Positions 24,831 to 33,299 of a DNA stretch of 39,168 bases are shown piece by piece. This DNA is from JAVBTT01 sp031550325 (GTDB taxonomy: Bacteria; Bacillota; Clostridia; Oscillospirales; UBA929). Below the pieces are notes generated by a model. It ran no database searches. It saw nothing but the letters and a program-made list of their open reading frames with translations, and was not told where the DNA came from. The DNA is taken from positions 1 to 39,168 of the forward strand of contig JAVBOR010000044.1 of the NCBI GenBank assembly GCA_031550325.1, read 5' to 3'. The first letter of the stretch is position 1; the number at the start of each line of letters is the position of its first letter. The position numbers and the translations under genes are program-made.

Positions 24831-24879
24831 TCGCTGAGCCTCCATGTCTCCAATACTCACTTTTATCTTGTCTCAAGCT

Positions 24880-24907
24880 ATTATACACACATTTTATGGT
24901 TATTCAA
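24880..24907 (-). promoter_or_regulatory. Promoter of the LTA-synthase-like gene
   Basis: On the minus strand a consensus -10 TATAAT (24885-24880) lies 16 bp from TTGAAT (24907-24902) (17 bp if CTTGAA is used). Strong match to a housekeeping promoter; leader of about 45 nt. Confidence 0.75.
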
Positions 24908-25034
24908 GTGCATTTCATCTTGATACCCAAATAAAGGGACGCGCCCACGCAAAAAAGCCGAGACTTTTGAAATAACGCCTCGCCGCGTCTTCGCAAAACC
25001 ATATCCTTCTCCCATTTGCCTGCAAAACCGAAGC

Positions 25035-26006
25035 TTACTCCGCAAAGAGGTCAAGCGCGAGAAACGCGCGCATGGCGGAGGGAAAGGCAAAGTTCTTTAC
25101 CGTTTGTGCGGTCATCCAGGCGTACCCCTCGGGCAGGGCACCGACGTCGCCCTCGCAGCGCCAGCCCTCCATCTCCCAGACGATGTGCGTGAACACATGC
25201 CGTGCGGCGCAGAGCCTGTAAACCTGCCTGCAATAAACGCCCGCATTCAGAAGCTCCCGCTGCTCGGGAAACTCCCACAGCCCGTGAAGCAGGCGTTCCG
25301 TTCTCTGCCGAACAAGCACGGCGCCGGACGGACTGTAGACAAGGCACACGGTGCGGGCCTCAACGCGCTTGGGCTTCTTCTCGGCCCTGACCGGAAACAG
25401 CTCCACCGTACCGGCCCTATACGCTTTGCACCTAGGCGCGACCGGACACAGAAGGCATCGCGGTGCGCGCGGCACACAGACAAGCGCGCCAAGCTCCATC
25501 AGCGCTTCGGTCACAACAGCGGGCTCTTCCTCCCGCATCAGAGAGCGCACAAAGCCCTCAACGTCGCCGCCCTCACGGGCAAAAAGCCGCGCGTACACGC
25601 GCCTGACGTTGCCGTCGACAGCCGGCTCGGGCAAGCCAAAGGCGATGGACGCCAGCGCGCCCGCCGTATACGCGCCCACGCCCGGCAGCGCGCGAAGCGC
25701 GCCCACATCGGCTGGAAACACGCCGTCATACTCCCTGACCACGCATTGACAGGCCCTGCGCAAATTGCGCGCGCGCGCGTAATAGCCGAGTCCGGCCCAT
25801 ACGGCCAGAACCTCGGCCTCGTCGGACGCAGCGAGCGCCCGGACGGTGGGAAACGCCTGCATAAAACGCGCATAAAACGGAAGCAGCGCTTCCATTCGGG
25901 TCTGCTGAGCCAGAACCTCGGATACGAGAATCGCATACGGGTCCCGGTTCTCCCTGAACGGAAGCGCTCGCTTATGATGTTCAAACCAGCGCCAGAGCTC
26001 GGTCAT
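25035..26006 (-). CDS. mutY: A/G-specific adenine DNA glycosylase
   Basis: Removes adenine mispaired with 8-oxoguanine. The 323-residue protein has the catalytic E30 (VSEVLAQQT), the helix-hairpin-helix LPGVGAYTAGA with D131 (AVDGNV), the iron-sulfur cluster C177-x6-C184-x2-C187-x5-C193, and a C-terminal NUDIX-like domain reading VRQRTERLLHGLWEFP that recognises 8-oxoG. Length is a little short of the usual 350. Its ATG overlaps the Clp ATPase stop (ATGA), so the two are translationally coupled. Confidence 0.95.
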   Translation of the reverse strand: MTELWRWFEHHKRALPFRENRDPYAILVSEVLAQQTRMEALLPFYARFMQAFPTVRALAASDEAEVLAVWAGLGYYARARNLRRACQCVVREYDGVFPADVGALRALPGVGAYTAGALASIAFGLPEPAVDGNVRRVYARLFAREGGDVEGFVRSLMREEEPAVVTEALMELGALVCVPRAPRCLLCPVAPRCKAYRAGTVELFPVRAEKKPKRVEARTVCLVYSPSGAVLVRQRTERLLHGLWEFPEQRELLNAGVYCRQVYRLCAARHVFTHIVWEMEGWRCEGDVGALPEGYAWMTAQTVKNFAFPSAMRAFLALDLFAE

Positions 26007-28282
26007 GACGCAATAATACTGAGTGCTTCATCGCCGCCGAGCGCGGACAGAGCGGTGTACTGACGGTCATAGCCGTCAATGAGCAGAGTGGCAATGGCGT
26101 CCTCGATCTCCTTTTGGATAAGGCGGCGCAGATTGCGCGCGCCGTACTTGAGAGAAAACGACTTTTTGACAAGGTAGTCGACGGTTTTATCGTCATAGGT
26201 GAAGGTGTACCCGCGCTGGGCGAGACTCTCGGTCAGATCGCCAAGTAAAATGCGCGCGATGTCCGAGAAATTCTCCTCGCTGAGATGGTTAAAGGCCACC
26301 ACCTCGTCTACGCGGTTGATAAACTCGGGCCGCATGATGTCCTGAAGCGCCTTGAGCGCCTTTTCCCTGCCCTGCTCGTTCAGCGACAGTGTGAAACCGA
26401 GCGGCGAGTTGTTTTTGTCGCTGCCCGCGTTGGACGTCATGATGATCACGGTATTTTCAAAGTTGATTTTGCGCCCATGGGCGTCGGTGATGTGGCCGTC
26501 ATCCAATATTTGCAGCAAGACATTGAGTACGTCGGGATGGGCTTTTTCGATTTCATCAAACAAAACCACACTGTACGGACGTCGGCGGATCTTCTCCGTG
26601 AGCTGTCCTGCCTCGTCATAACCTACATAGCCCGGAGGCGCGCCGATGATGCGCGACACGGCGTGCTTTTCCATAAACTCGCTCATGTCAAGCCGAATGA
26701 GCGCCTCGGGTGTGTTGAACAAATCGTCGGCCAGACACTTGACGAGCTCGGTTTTTCCCACGCCGGTCGGGCCGATGAATATAAACGACACGGGCTTGTG
26801 CTTGGCCGAAATGCCCACGCGGTTGCGACGGATGGCCGCCGCCGTGGCGTCCACGGCCTCGTCCTGGCCGATGATGCGACGTTTCAGACGGCTGGAAAGC
26901 TGGCTCAGGCGCTCGTACTCCTGCTCCTGAATGCTGGACGCGGGAATTTTTGTCCACAGCTCAATCACGTTGGCCAGGTTTTCCACCGTAATGGCAGGCG
27001 GCCCGTCCTTCATCAGTTCATTCAGTCGCGATGTGATGAGGATTTCGCGGCTGCGCAGAACAGCAAGCCGCTCATAGGAAGCCGCCGAGGAGTCGTTCAT
27101 CAGGCTCTCGCGCTCGCTGCGGATGGCGTCCAGCTCCTTGCGGATGGTCTCGGACTCATGAATGACGCCGCTCTTCAGGTTCAGGTCGGAACAGGCCTCG
27201 TCGATGAGATCGATGGCCTTGTCGGGCAAATAGCGGTCGGTGATATAGCGCTCGGACAGCAGAACCGCCTGCCGCGCGACCTCGGGCGTGATGGCGACGC
27301 CGTGAAACTGCTCATAGTAGTGCGAAATGCCCTTGAGAATGTCCACGGTCTCCTCAACGGACGGCTCGGCCACGATCACTGGCTGGAACCGGCGCTCAAG
27401 CGCCGCGTCCTTTTCAATGTGCTTGCGGTACTCGGCAAACGTCGTAGCGCCGATGACCTGGATCTCCCCGCGCGAAAGCGCGGGCTTGAGGATGTTGGCG
27501 GCGTTCATCGAGCCCTCGGCGTCTCCTGCGCCAACGAGATTGTGAACCTCGTCGATCACCAGAATGATGTTTCCGAGCTTGCGGATCTCTTCAATAAGCC
27601 CCTTCATGCGCGACTCAAACTGTCCCCTGAACTGCGTCCCGGCCACAAGAGCGGTGAGGTCCAGCAAATAGACCTCCTTGGAGGCCAGCTTCACCGGCAC
27701 CTGATTGTCGGCAATGCGTTGCGCCAGGCCCTCGGCAATGGCCGTTTTGCCCACGCCGGGCTCGCCGATCAGGCAGGGGTTGTTCTTCTGGCGGCGGTTG
27801 AGTATTTGAACGACGCGCTGAATTTCGGCATCCCGCCCGACGATGCGGTCCAGTTTGCCGGCTTTCGCGCGCTTGGTCAGCGAAATACAATAGTTTTCAA
27901 GGAACTTGCGCTTGGTCTGGCCGCCCTCGCGGCGGTCGCTCTCGCGCTGCTGGCGTTGCCCCTCACCAGGCTGATTGTCCGCGTTCGCGCCAAAAAGCCG
28001 GTTGAGAAACGGAAAGGTAGCCGTTTTTCCATCCTCTTCGTTGTCATCCGGCGTCTCGAGATCCTGGGCCTGATTGACGGTCTCCATCATGTCCTGCGTG
28101 AGCGTATCCAAATCATCGTCAGAAATCCCCATGCGCTTCATCAGGTCTTCGACGGGGTGAATCCCCAGTTCTTTGGCACATTTGAGACAGATGCCCTCGT
28201 TGGTGGACACACCGTTCTCAACATGCGTAACGAACAAAATGGCAATATTTTTTTTACACCTGGTGCAAAGGGTTGGCTGCAT
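26003..28282 (-). CDS. ClpE/ClpC-type AAA+ ATPase with N-terminal zinc finger
   Basis: 759-residue Hsp100 unfoldase. Instead of a Clp-N domain it starts with a zinc finger CxxC-x22-CxxC (C6, C9, C32, C35), as in ClpE and the McsA family, then a low-complexity Q/E/R-rich linker (about 70-125). AAA-1 has GEPGVGKT (173-180) and VIDEVHN; a short UVR-like middle segment lies near 378-425; AAA-2 has GPTGVGKT (504-511) and LFDEIEKAHPDV. The tripeptide LGF (628-630) fits the ClpP-docking loop, so it probably feeds ClpP. It lies 15 bp after a phosphatidyltransferase gene with a TAGGAGATG ribosome-binding site. ClpC-like naming is possible; the zinc finger favours ClpE. Confidence 0.92.
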   Translation of the reverse strand: MQPTLCTRCKKNIAILFVTHVENGVSTNEGICLKCAKELGIHPVEDLMKRMGISDDDLDTLTQDMMETVNQAQDLETPDDNEEDGKTATFPFLNRLFGANADNQPGEGQRQQRESDRREGGQTKRKFLENYCISLTKRAKAGKLDRIVGRDAEIQRVVQILNRRQKNNPCLIGEPGVGKTAIAEGLAQRIADNQVPVKLASKEVYLLDLTALVAGTQFRGQFESRMKGLIEEIRKLGNIILVIDEVHNLVGAGDAEGSMNAANILKPALSRGEIQVIGATTFAEYRKHIEKDAALERRFQPVIVAEPSVEETVDILKGISHYYEQFHGVAITPEVARQAVLLSERYITDRYLPDKAIDLIDEACSDLNLKSGVIHESETIRKELDAIRSERESLMNDSSAASYERLAVLRSREILITSRLNELMKDGPPAITVENLANVIELWTKIPASSIQEQEYERLSQLSSRLKRRIIGQDEAVDATAAAIRRNRVGISAKHKPVSFIFIGPTGVGKTELVKCLADDLFNTPEALIRLDMSEFMEKHAVSRIIGAPPGYVGYDEAGQLTEKIRRRPYSVVLFDEIEKAHPDVLNVLLQILDDGHITDAHGRKINFENTVIIMTSNAGSDKNNSPLGFTLSLNEQGREKALKALQDIMRPEFINRVDEVVAFNHLSEENFSDIARILLGDLTESLAQRGYTFTYDDKTVDYLVKKSFSLKYGARNLRRLIQKEIEDAIATLLIDGYDRQYTALSALGGDEALSIIAS

Positions 28283-28297
28283 ACTTACATCTCCTAC

Positions 28298-28846
28298 TTA
28301 TTTGACTTTTGAACCTTTGGACTTGCCCACATTGCGGGAAAACTGAACGATATATACGGCAAAGGCCGCCAGCGTGACGCCAAGGGCTGTGGTGATCAGC
28401 ACAACGGCCAGCCAGAACGGCATGGTGGGAAACAGCATAATGGTCAGGCAAGACGCAATAAAGAAGACGGTGGAAAACTTTCCCAGCAAATTGGACGGCG
28501 GCACGTCATCGATGCGCTTAAACTGAACAATCGTGCCGATTCCCATAAATATTTCCTTACAAAAATAGATGGCGGCTGCCCACAGCGGCAGAAGGCCTTT
28601 GACGATCAGCGAGACCAAAACCGCAAAATTCATCATTTTATCGGCGAGAGGATCCAGAACCCGACCCATACGCGTGATGAGATTGTACCTGCGCGCAATA
28701 AAGCCGTCAAGCATATCCGTGAGCGCTGCCAGCGCATAAATGCCGGCTGCCCAGAAGTTTGCGTGCGGTATATCCTGAAAGTACACGACGCAAAACACCG
28801 GAACAAGCAGAATGCGCAGGATGGACAGAACATTCGGAATGGTCAC
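28298..28846 (-). CDS. CDP-alcohol phosphatidyltransferase (second PgsA-like)
   Basis: 182-residue membrane protein with the complete signature in DMLDGFIARRYNLITRMGRV followed by LDPLADK. It belongs to the same superfamily as pgsA at 7118-7660 but differs over most of its length. Candidate products are phosphatidylglycerophosphate or, as in CDP-DG-dependent cardiolipin synthases, cardiolipin; the sequence alone does not decide. I chose the GTG at 28846 (VTIPNVLSILRILLVP), with AGGGG 8 nt upstream, because family members start at this point; an upstream ATG at 28885 adds 13 untypical residues. First gene of the unit with the Clp ATPase and mutY. Confidence 0.88.
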   Translation of the reverse strand: MTIPNVLSILRILLVPVFCVVYFQDIPHANFWAAGIYALAALTDMLDGFIARRYNLITRMGRVLDPLADKMMNFAVLVSLIVKGLLPLWAAAIYFCKEIFMGIGTIVQFKRIDDVPPSNLLGKFSTVFFIASCLTIMLFPTMPFWLAVVLITTALGVTLAAFAVYIVQFSRNVGKSKGSKVK

Positions 28847-28886
28847 GGGAATCCCCTCCCTGTCATGAATTGATGCTGATGACAAA

Positions 28887-29026
28887 ACATTTCCGACCCG
28901 ACGCCGTACAGCGGAATACTCTCGAGCTCGGAAGGCCTGAGCCGCATAAGCGCCCTATGGCGGCGAAGCGATTCGAGCCTTGTCGGTCGGAAAAGCGTTG
29001 GAATCGCGACTGCGGAGTTTGTCCGC
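28887..29026 (-). ncRNA. Nested-helix RNA element (candidate structured leader)
   Basis: The 197-bp gap before the phosphatidyltransferase start holds a set of nested complementary segments. An outer helix pairs 28890-28902 with 28982-28993 (12 bp, one bulged C). Inside it, 28926-28930 pairs with 28974-28978, and 28941-28948 pairs with 28956-28964 (8 bp, one bulge, 7-nt loop). A further GCGGA/TCCGC hairpin sits at 29012-29026. No coding sequence and no tRNA fits. The strand is assigned by the downstream genes and is not proven. Confidence 0.4.
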
Positions 29027-29043
29027 GGTCAAAAGAGTTCCTT

Positions 29044-29739
29044 CTACTTAAGCGAAAGCATGCCGCTTATGATTCCCCAGTTGCTGAACAGCTTCATGAT
29101 CCAGGTTTTGGAAATCACTTCCTGGGGAATGAGCGCGCCGGTAAACTGCAGCGCCCAGCCAAAGACCGCAAGGATCAGCATACCAAAGAGAAGGCCAAGG
29201 GCAGCCCCGCCGACCGAGTCCAGCGTCTTGAGCACCGGAAGCTTAAACACCGCGGCGATGAAGTGCATGACGAGCGTCAGCAGAATCATCAGAACAATAA
29301 AGCCGAACACAGCCAGAATCACATAGGAGATGGAACTCATAAAGACGCTGGACACCGACTTCCGAAAGGTCATGTCGGGCTTTCCCATGCCCTCAAAGAC
29401 CAGTCCCGTCAGCGTCACGGCGCGCTTTTCGGAAATGCCCATGTTCACAAACGTCTCCTGGGCGATTTCCCTGAGCGCAGTTTGATCCGTGATGTTGTTG
29501 ACGTTTCCCTTTCCTCTCGCCGCCTTGTCCATGGGGTCCTCCGAGACCCAGCTCAGCAGAGGCTGAAGCTTTTCCGAAAACTGCTCAGAATATTTAGAGG
29601 CAATCGTGCTCGCGCCCCAGACGGACAGGATGATAATCACGACACTGATCACCATCAGCACCAGGCCCTTTCGGTACCCCTGCCATATGCAGAATCCCAA
29701 CACAAGCAGTGCCAGTAAGTCGCAAAGAAATGGGGTCAT
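29044..29739 (-). CDS. CvpA family membrane protein
   Basis: 231-residue membrane protein with four hydrophobic segments; the first (LLALLVLGFCIWQGYRKGLV) and the late LKTLDSVGGAALGLLFGMLIL match the CvpA/colicin V production family. A long polar loop (about 55-115) lies between helices 2 and 3. Role in bacteria is not well defined. The ATG at 29739 has GGGAGG 7 nt upstream; the frame extends eight codons further. It is the last gene of the block that starts at the methyltransferase. Confidence 0.85.
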   Translation of the reverse strand: MTPFLCDLLALLVLGFCIWQGYRKGLVLMVISVVIIILSVWGASTIASKYSEQFSEKLQPLLSWVSEDPMDKAARGKGNVNNITDQTALREIAQETFVNMGISEKRAVTLTGLVFEGMGKPDMTFRKSVSSVFMSSISYVILAVFGFIVLMILLTLVMHFIAAVFKLPVLKTLDSVGGAALGLLFGMLILAVFGWALQFTGALIPQEVISKTWIMKLFSNWGIISGMLSLK

Positions 29740-29784
29740 GTCGCATCCTCCCAGCTTCCTCAATCAAATGTACCGCAAGTTGTC

Positions 29785-30906
29785 TCACGGACCGATGCGC
29801 GCGCTGTCGATCGTGAACTGAACTACCGTTCCGTCTTTCTCCTGTAAAATCGAACGCACGTCGAAGAGGTTGTCCGTCTCTCCAGTAATTTCACCCTGAC
29901 TATTATATATGATTATTCGCTTCTCCGCCAGTACTGAAAAAAAACTTTCATTGGCGGCGATATCCAGCGTCCCTCCCGGCAGAGAAACAACGGCCAGCTC
30001 CTCGCCGTCGTAGGAGTAGCTGAGCAGCTCTTCTCCCCCTCCGCGCGCGCATCGCAGCAACAAAAAGTCGCTTGTCGGCCAGAAGCGAAGGATCGACGAC
30101 GAGTCGCAGTTTTCAATCAGCTCCCCCTGCTCGGTGAGAAACAAAACGCCCTGCTCGGTGACCAGACATATATGGTCGTTGTCGGGATATATAACCGCGA
30201 AAATCATATTGTCCTCGTAGTCAATCTCCGCCACTGGCTCCTCTTTGCCCAGGTCGCACAGCGTCAGCCTTGATGACAGCTCTGTGTCCTGCGTCACGGA
30301 GACGGTCGCCAGACGTCTTCCGTCGGGCGAGACAGCTGCGTCCAGTACGTAATGGCTGGCCGATTTCCAGCGGTAAACCAGCTTAACCTTGGGGTTGTAG
30401 ACCTCCACAACGTTCTTGTAGCCGCTTTCCTGCGTGACCACCGACAGCCACTGCCGAGCGTTGAGCCTGGCCGTATAAACCGGCCCGTCGAGCTCCAGCA
30501 GCGCCCCGTTCTTATCGGCAAGCAGAAGCTCTCCGCCCCGGTCATAGGCCAAAACTTCCTTCCCCGAGGTCGAGATGACAGGGATTTCAAACGACACCGC
30601 CTTGGCGTACGCTTCCTCTCCCGACACGTTGTAAAGCACCAGCCTGGACGAAGTGAGCACTGCTACTTTGCCGTCAAAAAGGCCGTACTGGTTGCGCGGA
30701 TCGGCGTCCAGCATAATGGTGTCGGACACCTGCTTGTCCTTAGAGGTAAAGCTCAGCGCATTTCTCCATGAACGCAGCGTGTCATCGGTCAGTTTGTCGC
30801 GGAAAACCACAAACAGGATGACCGCGGCAAGCACGACCACAAACAAGGCGGCATAAAAGAAAACGTTGAACAGTCCGAAAAATGCACGGGACTTGCGTTT
30901 CACCAT
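29785..30906 (-). CDS. DUF5711 family membrane-anchored beta-propeller-like protein
   Basis: 373 residues: a basic start, one membrane helix (about 15-36, FYAALFVVVLAAVILFVVF), then a large extracytoplasmic domain of repeated beta-strand blocks (VAVLTSSRLVLYNVSGEE, LLLADKNGALLELDG, AAVSPDGRRLATVSV, ICLVTEQGVLFLTEQGE, RIIIYNSQGEITGE) that look like propeller blades. No catalytic motif was seen. Its ATG overlaps the truA stop by 7 bp. The linkage to truA and CvpA suggests co-expression, but the function is unknown. Confidence 0.78.
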   Translation of the reverse strand: MVKRKSRAFFGLFNVFFYAALFVVVLAAVILFVVFRDKLTDDTLRSWRNALSFTSKDKQVSDTIMLDADPRNQYGLFDGKVAVLTSSRLVLYNVSGEEAYAKAVSFEIPVISTSGKEVLAYDRGGELLLADKNGALLELDGPVYTARLNARQWLSVVTQESGYKNVVEVYNPKVKLVYRWKSASHYVLDAAVSPDGRRLATVSVTQDTELSSRLTLCDLGKEEPVAEIDYEDNMIFAVIYPDNDHICLVTEQGVLFLTEQGELIENCDSSSILRFWPTSDFLLLRCARGGGEELLSYSYDGEELAVVSLPGGTLDIAANESFFSVLAEKRIIIYNSQGEITGETDNLFDVRSILQEKDGTVVQFTIDSARIGP

Positions 30907-31643
30907 GTCACATCCTCATCAAACCGCACATTGGTCATGTACAGTCCGTGCGCGGGCGCCGTCGGCCCAGCCGCGCACCGGTCGCCCGACGCCAAAAGCG
31001 CGCCAATGTCTGTAAGCTTGCCCTCGTTGGCATACAGCACGCTTCCCACGAGAGCGCGCGCCATATTATACAAAAAGCCGTCAGCGCGCATCACAAAGGC
31101 CAGCAGCGCGCCCTGCTCGACGATGTCAAAGGCAAAAAGAGTGCGCACCGTGCTTTTCACAGGCGTGCCGACAGAGCGCACACACGCAAAATCATGCCGG
31201 CCGACAAACTGCCCCGCCGCCGCGCGCATGACGTCCAGACGCACAGCGTGTGTGTACGTCAGCGCCCGGCCCTCCCAAAACGGGTCACGGTGCCTTGTCG
31301 GGTACACATAGTAAGTATACTCTTTTTCCTCACAGGAGGCGATAGAGTGAAAGCGCTCCGACACGGGCGCCGCGCTCATAACGGCGATGTCGGGCGGCAG
31401 GCGGCCGTTGAGCGCAAAGGGAAGCCGATCGAGCGGGACGCGGTGCGGCGCGCGGAAGTTTGCCACATAGTGCCTTGCGTGCACCCCCGCGTCGGTGCGC
31501 CCGCAGCCGTGCAGTTTGACAGGGCCTCCGATGGTCTTCTCAATCGCTTTTGTAAGCGTTTCGCAGACAGACACGGCGTTTTTCTGCCACTGCCAACCGT
31601 GGTAGCGCGTGCCGTCGTAGCGCAGCAGCAGCGCCGTGTTCAT
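30900..31643 (-). CDS. truA: tRNA pseudouridine(38-40) synthase TruA
   Basis: Converts uridines 38-40 of the tRNA anticodon arm to pseudouridine. The 247-residue protein has the opening LLRYDGTRYHGWQWQ, the catalytic aspartate in GCGRTDAGVHA (D52), FHSIASCEEKEYTYYV, and the C-terminal FLYNMARALVG typical of TruA. It overlaps the ecfT stop by 4 bp (ATGA). The ecfA1-ecfA2-ecfT-truA order is a hallmark of Firmicutes. Confidence 0.97.
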   Translation of the reverse strand: MNTALLLRYDGTRYHGWQWQKNAVSVCETLTKAIEKTIGGPVKLHGCGRTDAGVHARHYVANFRAPHRVPLDRLPFALNGRLPPDIAVMSAAPVSERFHSIASCEEKEYTYYVYPTRHRDPFWEGRALTYTHAVRLDVMRAAAGQFVGRHDFACVRSVGTPVKSTVRTLFAFDIVEQGALLAFVMRADGFLYNMARALVGSVLYANEGKLTDIGALLASGDRCAAGPTAPAHGLYMTNVRFDEDVTW

Positions 31644-32449
31644 AGTCCGTATACCCCCAAGGCCGCCGCCGACATAAAAATCACCAGAGTCACCGGCATC
31701 GCCGCAAAGTCAAGGCGCGTCAAATGCAGTGTTTTCAGCCGGGTTCGGCCCTCTCCGCCGTGATAGCAGCGGCACTCCATCGCCTCGGCCAGCTCCTCAG
31801 CGCGGCGGATGGCGCTGATGAACAGCGGAATCAACAGCGGAATCATCGCCTTGGCCCGCCTGAAGATATTCCCCGACTCAAAGTCGGCGCCTCGGGCCTT
31901 CTGCGCGCTCATAATTTTGTCGGTCTCCTCAATCAGCGTGGGAATGAACCTCAGCGCGATGGTCATCATCATCGCCAGCTCATGGACAGGGACGCGGATG
32001 ACGTTGAGCGGCTTCATCAGCGCCTCTAAAGCGTCCGTCAGCGCAATCGGCGACGTTGTATAGGTTAGCATCACAAGCGTTCCGGTGATCAGCATCAAAA
32101 TGCGCAGCACCATAAAGACGGACACCACCACGCCCTCGCTGGTAATGTGGATAAAGCCCCACTCAAACAGCACGTGATCTCCCTGCGTATAGAACAAATT
32201 GAGCAGCGCCGTAAACACCAGAATGAACAGGAGCGGGCGCAGCCCGCGGAGGATGATCGACAGCTTGATGCGCGACAGCAGCACGCAGGCCAGCAGGAAC
32301 GCCAGCAGAATACCATAGGAGACAAAGGACTTTGCCATAAACAGCGCGGCGATATAGGCGATGCACACAACGAGCTTCAGGCGCGGATCCAGCCTGTGCA
32401 GCACGGAGTCACCGGGGAAAAACTGCCCGAGCGTAATGTCCTTAAGCAT
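31640..32449 (-). CDS. ecfT: ECF transporter transmembrane subunit EcfT
   Basis: Membrane-scaffold subunit of an energy-coupling-factor importer, shared by several vitamin or metal S-components. The 269-residue protein has the usual start LGQFFPGDSVLHRLDPRLKL, five or so membrane helices and the two coupling motifs near the C-terminus (SAQKARGADFESG and AMECRCYHGGEGRTRLK). The ATG at 32449 overlaps the ecfA2 end by 8 bp. No S-component gene is in the window, as expected for a group II ECF system. Confidence 0.96.
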   Translation of the reverse strand: MLKDITLGQFFPGDSVLHRLDPRLKLVVCIAYIAALFMAKSFVSYGILLAFLLACVLLSRIKLSIILRGLRPLLFILVFTALLNLFYTQGDHVLFEWGFIHITSEGVVVSVFMVLRILMLITGTLVMLTYTTSPIALTDALEALMKPLNVIRVPVHELAMMMTIALRFIPTLIEETDKIMSAQKARGADFESGNIFRRAKAMIPLLIPLFISAIRRAEELAEAMECRCYHGGEGRTRLKTLHLTRLDFAAMPVTLVIFMSAAALGVYGL

Positions 32450-33299
32450 GATCTGCCGCCTCTCTGGCGCGGACAAGCTCGCGCACGGCGTCGTCCAGCG
32501 TGTACACCGAGTCGTCCAGCTCCACGCCCATGCCCTTAATCCTCTTCATGACGGCGGTAACCGTCGGCACGGTCAGTCCGATGCGCTTTAGTTCCTCACC
32601 CTTTGAAAAAACATCCCGCAGCTGGCCGCCCATCACGATCTTCCCTTCGGAAAGCACCGTGAGCTCGTCCACCGTCCGCGCGATATCCTCCATGCTGTGC
32701 GTCACCAGAATGACCGCCGCGCCGCTGGCCCTGCGGTAGGCCTGAATCTGCTCGAGAATGTCCCTGCGGCCCGTCGGATCAAGTCCGGCGGTTGGCTCGT
32801 CCAGGATGAGCGCTTTGGGCCGCATGGCAATCACACCGGCAATCGCCACGCGCCGCTTCTGCCCCCCTGAGAGGTCAAACGGCGACTTGCCCATCAGCTT
32901 TTCGCTCAGCCCGACAAAATGCAGCGCCTCGCGCACACGCTCCGTGACCGCGTCGCCCGTCAGGCCCATGTTCTTCGGCCCGAACGCGATGTCGGCGCCG
33001 ATGGTCTCTTCAAAAAGCTGGTACTCGGGGTATTGGAACACCAGGCCGACCTCAAAGCGCAGCTGCCGAATCGGCCGCTTGCCGCTCCAAATGTCTTCCC
33101 CGTCCAGCAGCACACTGCCCGACGCCGGTTTGAGCAGCCCGTTCAGGTGCTGAATCAGCGTCGACTTTCCCGAGCCCGTGTGTCCGATCACGCCAACACA
33201 CTGGCCCTTTTGAACTGAAAAATTAATGTCTGAAATGGCCGTGCGCTCAAACGGCGTATTGGCTCCGTAGACAAACGTCAGATTTCGTGTTTCAAGCAA
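32442..33299 (-). CDS. ecfA2: ECF transporter ATPase EcfA2
   Basis: ABC ATPase of 285 residues. Walker A GHTGSGKST, the signature LSGGQKRRVAIAG, Walker B ALILDEPTAGLDP and H-loop VTHSM are all present. The start is taken as TTG at 33299 (LLETRNLTFVYG), preceded by GGAGG with 9-nt spacing and overlapping the ecfA1 end by 8 bp; the open frame runs 25 codons further upstream into ecfA1 without support. It pairs with EcfA1 as a heterodimer. Confidence 0.94.
   Translation of the reverse strand: MLETRNLTFVYGANTPFERTAISDINFSVQKGQCVGVIGHTGSGKSTLIQHLNGLLKPASGSVLLDGEDIWSGKRPIRQLRFEVGLVFQYPEYQLFEETIGADIAFGPKNMGLTGDAVTERVREALHFVGLSEKLMGKSPFDLSGGQKRRVAIAGVIAMRPKALILDEPTAGLDPTGRRDILEQIQAYRRASGAAVILVTHSMEDIARTVDELTVLSEGKIVMGGQLRDVFSKGEELKRIGLTVPTVTAVMKRIKGMGVELDDSVYTLDDAVRELVRAREAADHA

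Noticed and set aside
24908..25034. Terminator after mutY
   Set aside because: A CTCGGCTTTTTT-like stretch is present on the minus strand, but no convincing stem precedes the T-run.
26285..28312. 675-codon open frame on the + strand, antisense to the Clp ATPase
   Set aside because: Its translation has no recognisable domain, and the opposite strand encodes a full Clp ATPase with all motifs. Long antisense frames are expected in GC-rich coding DNA.
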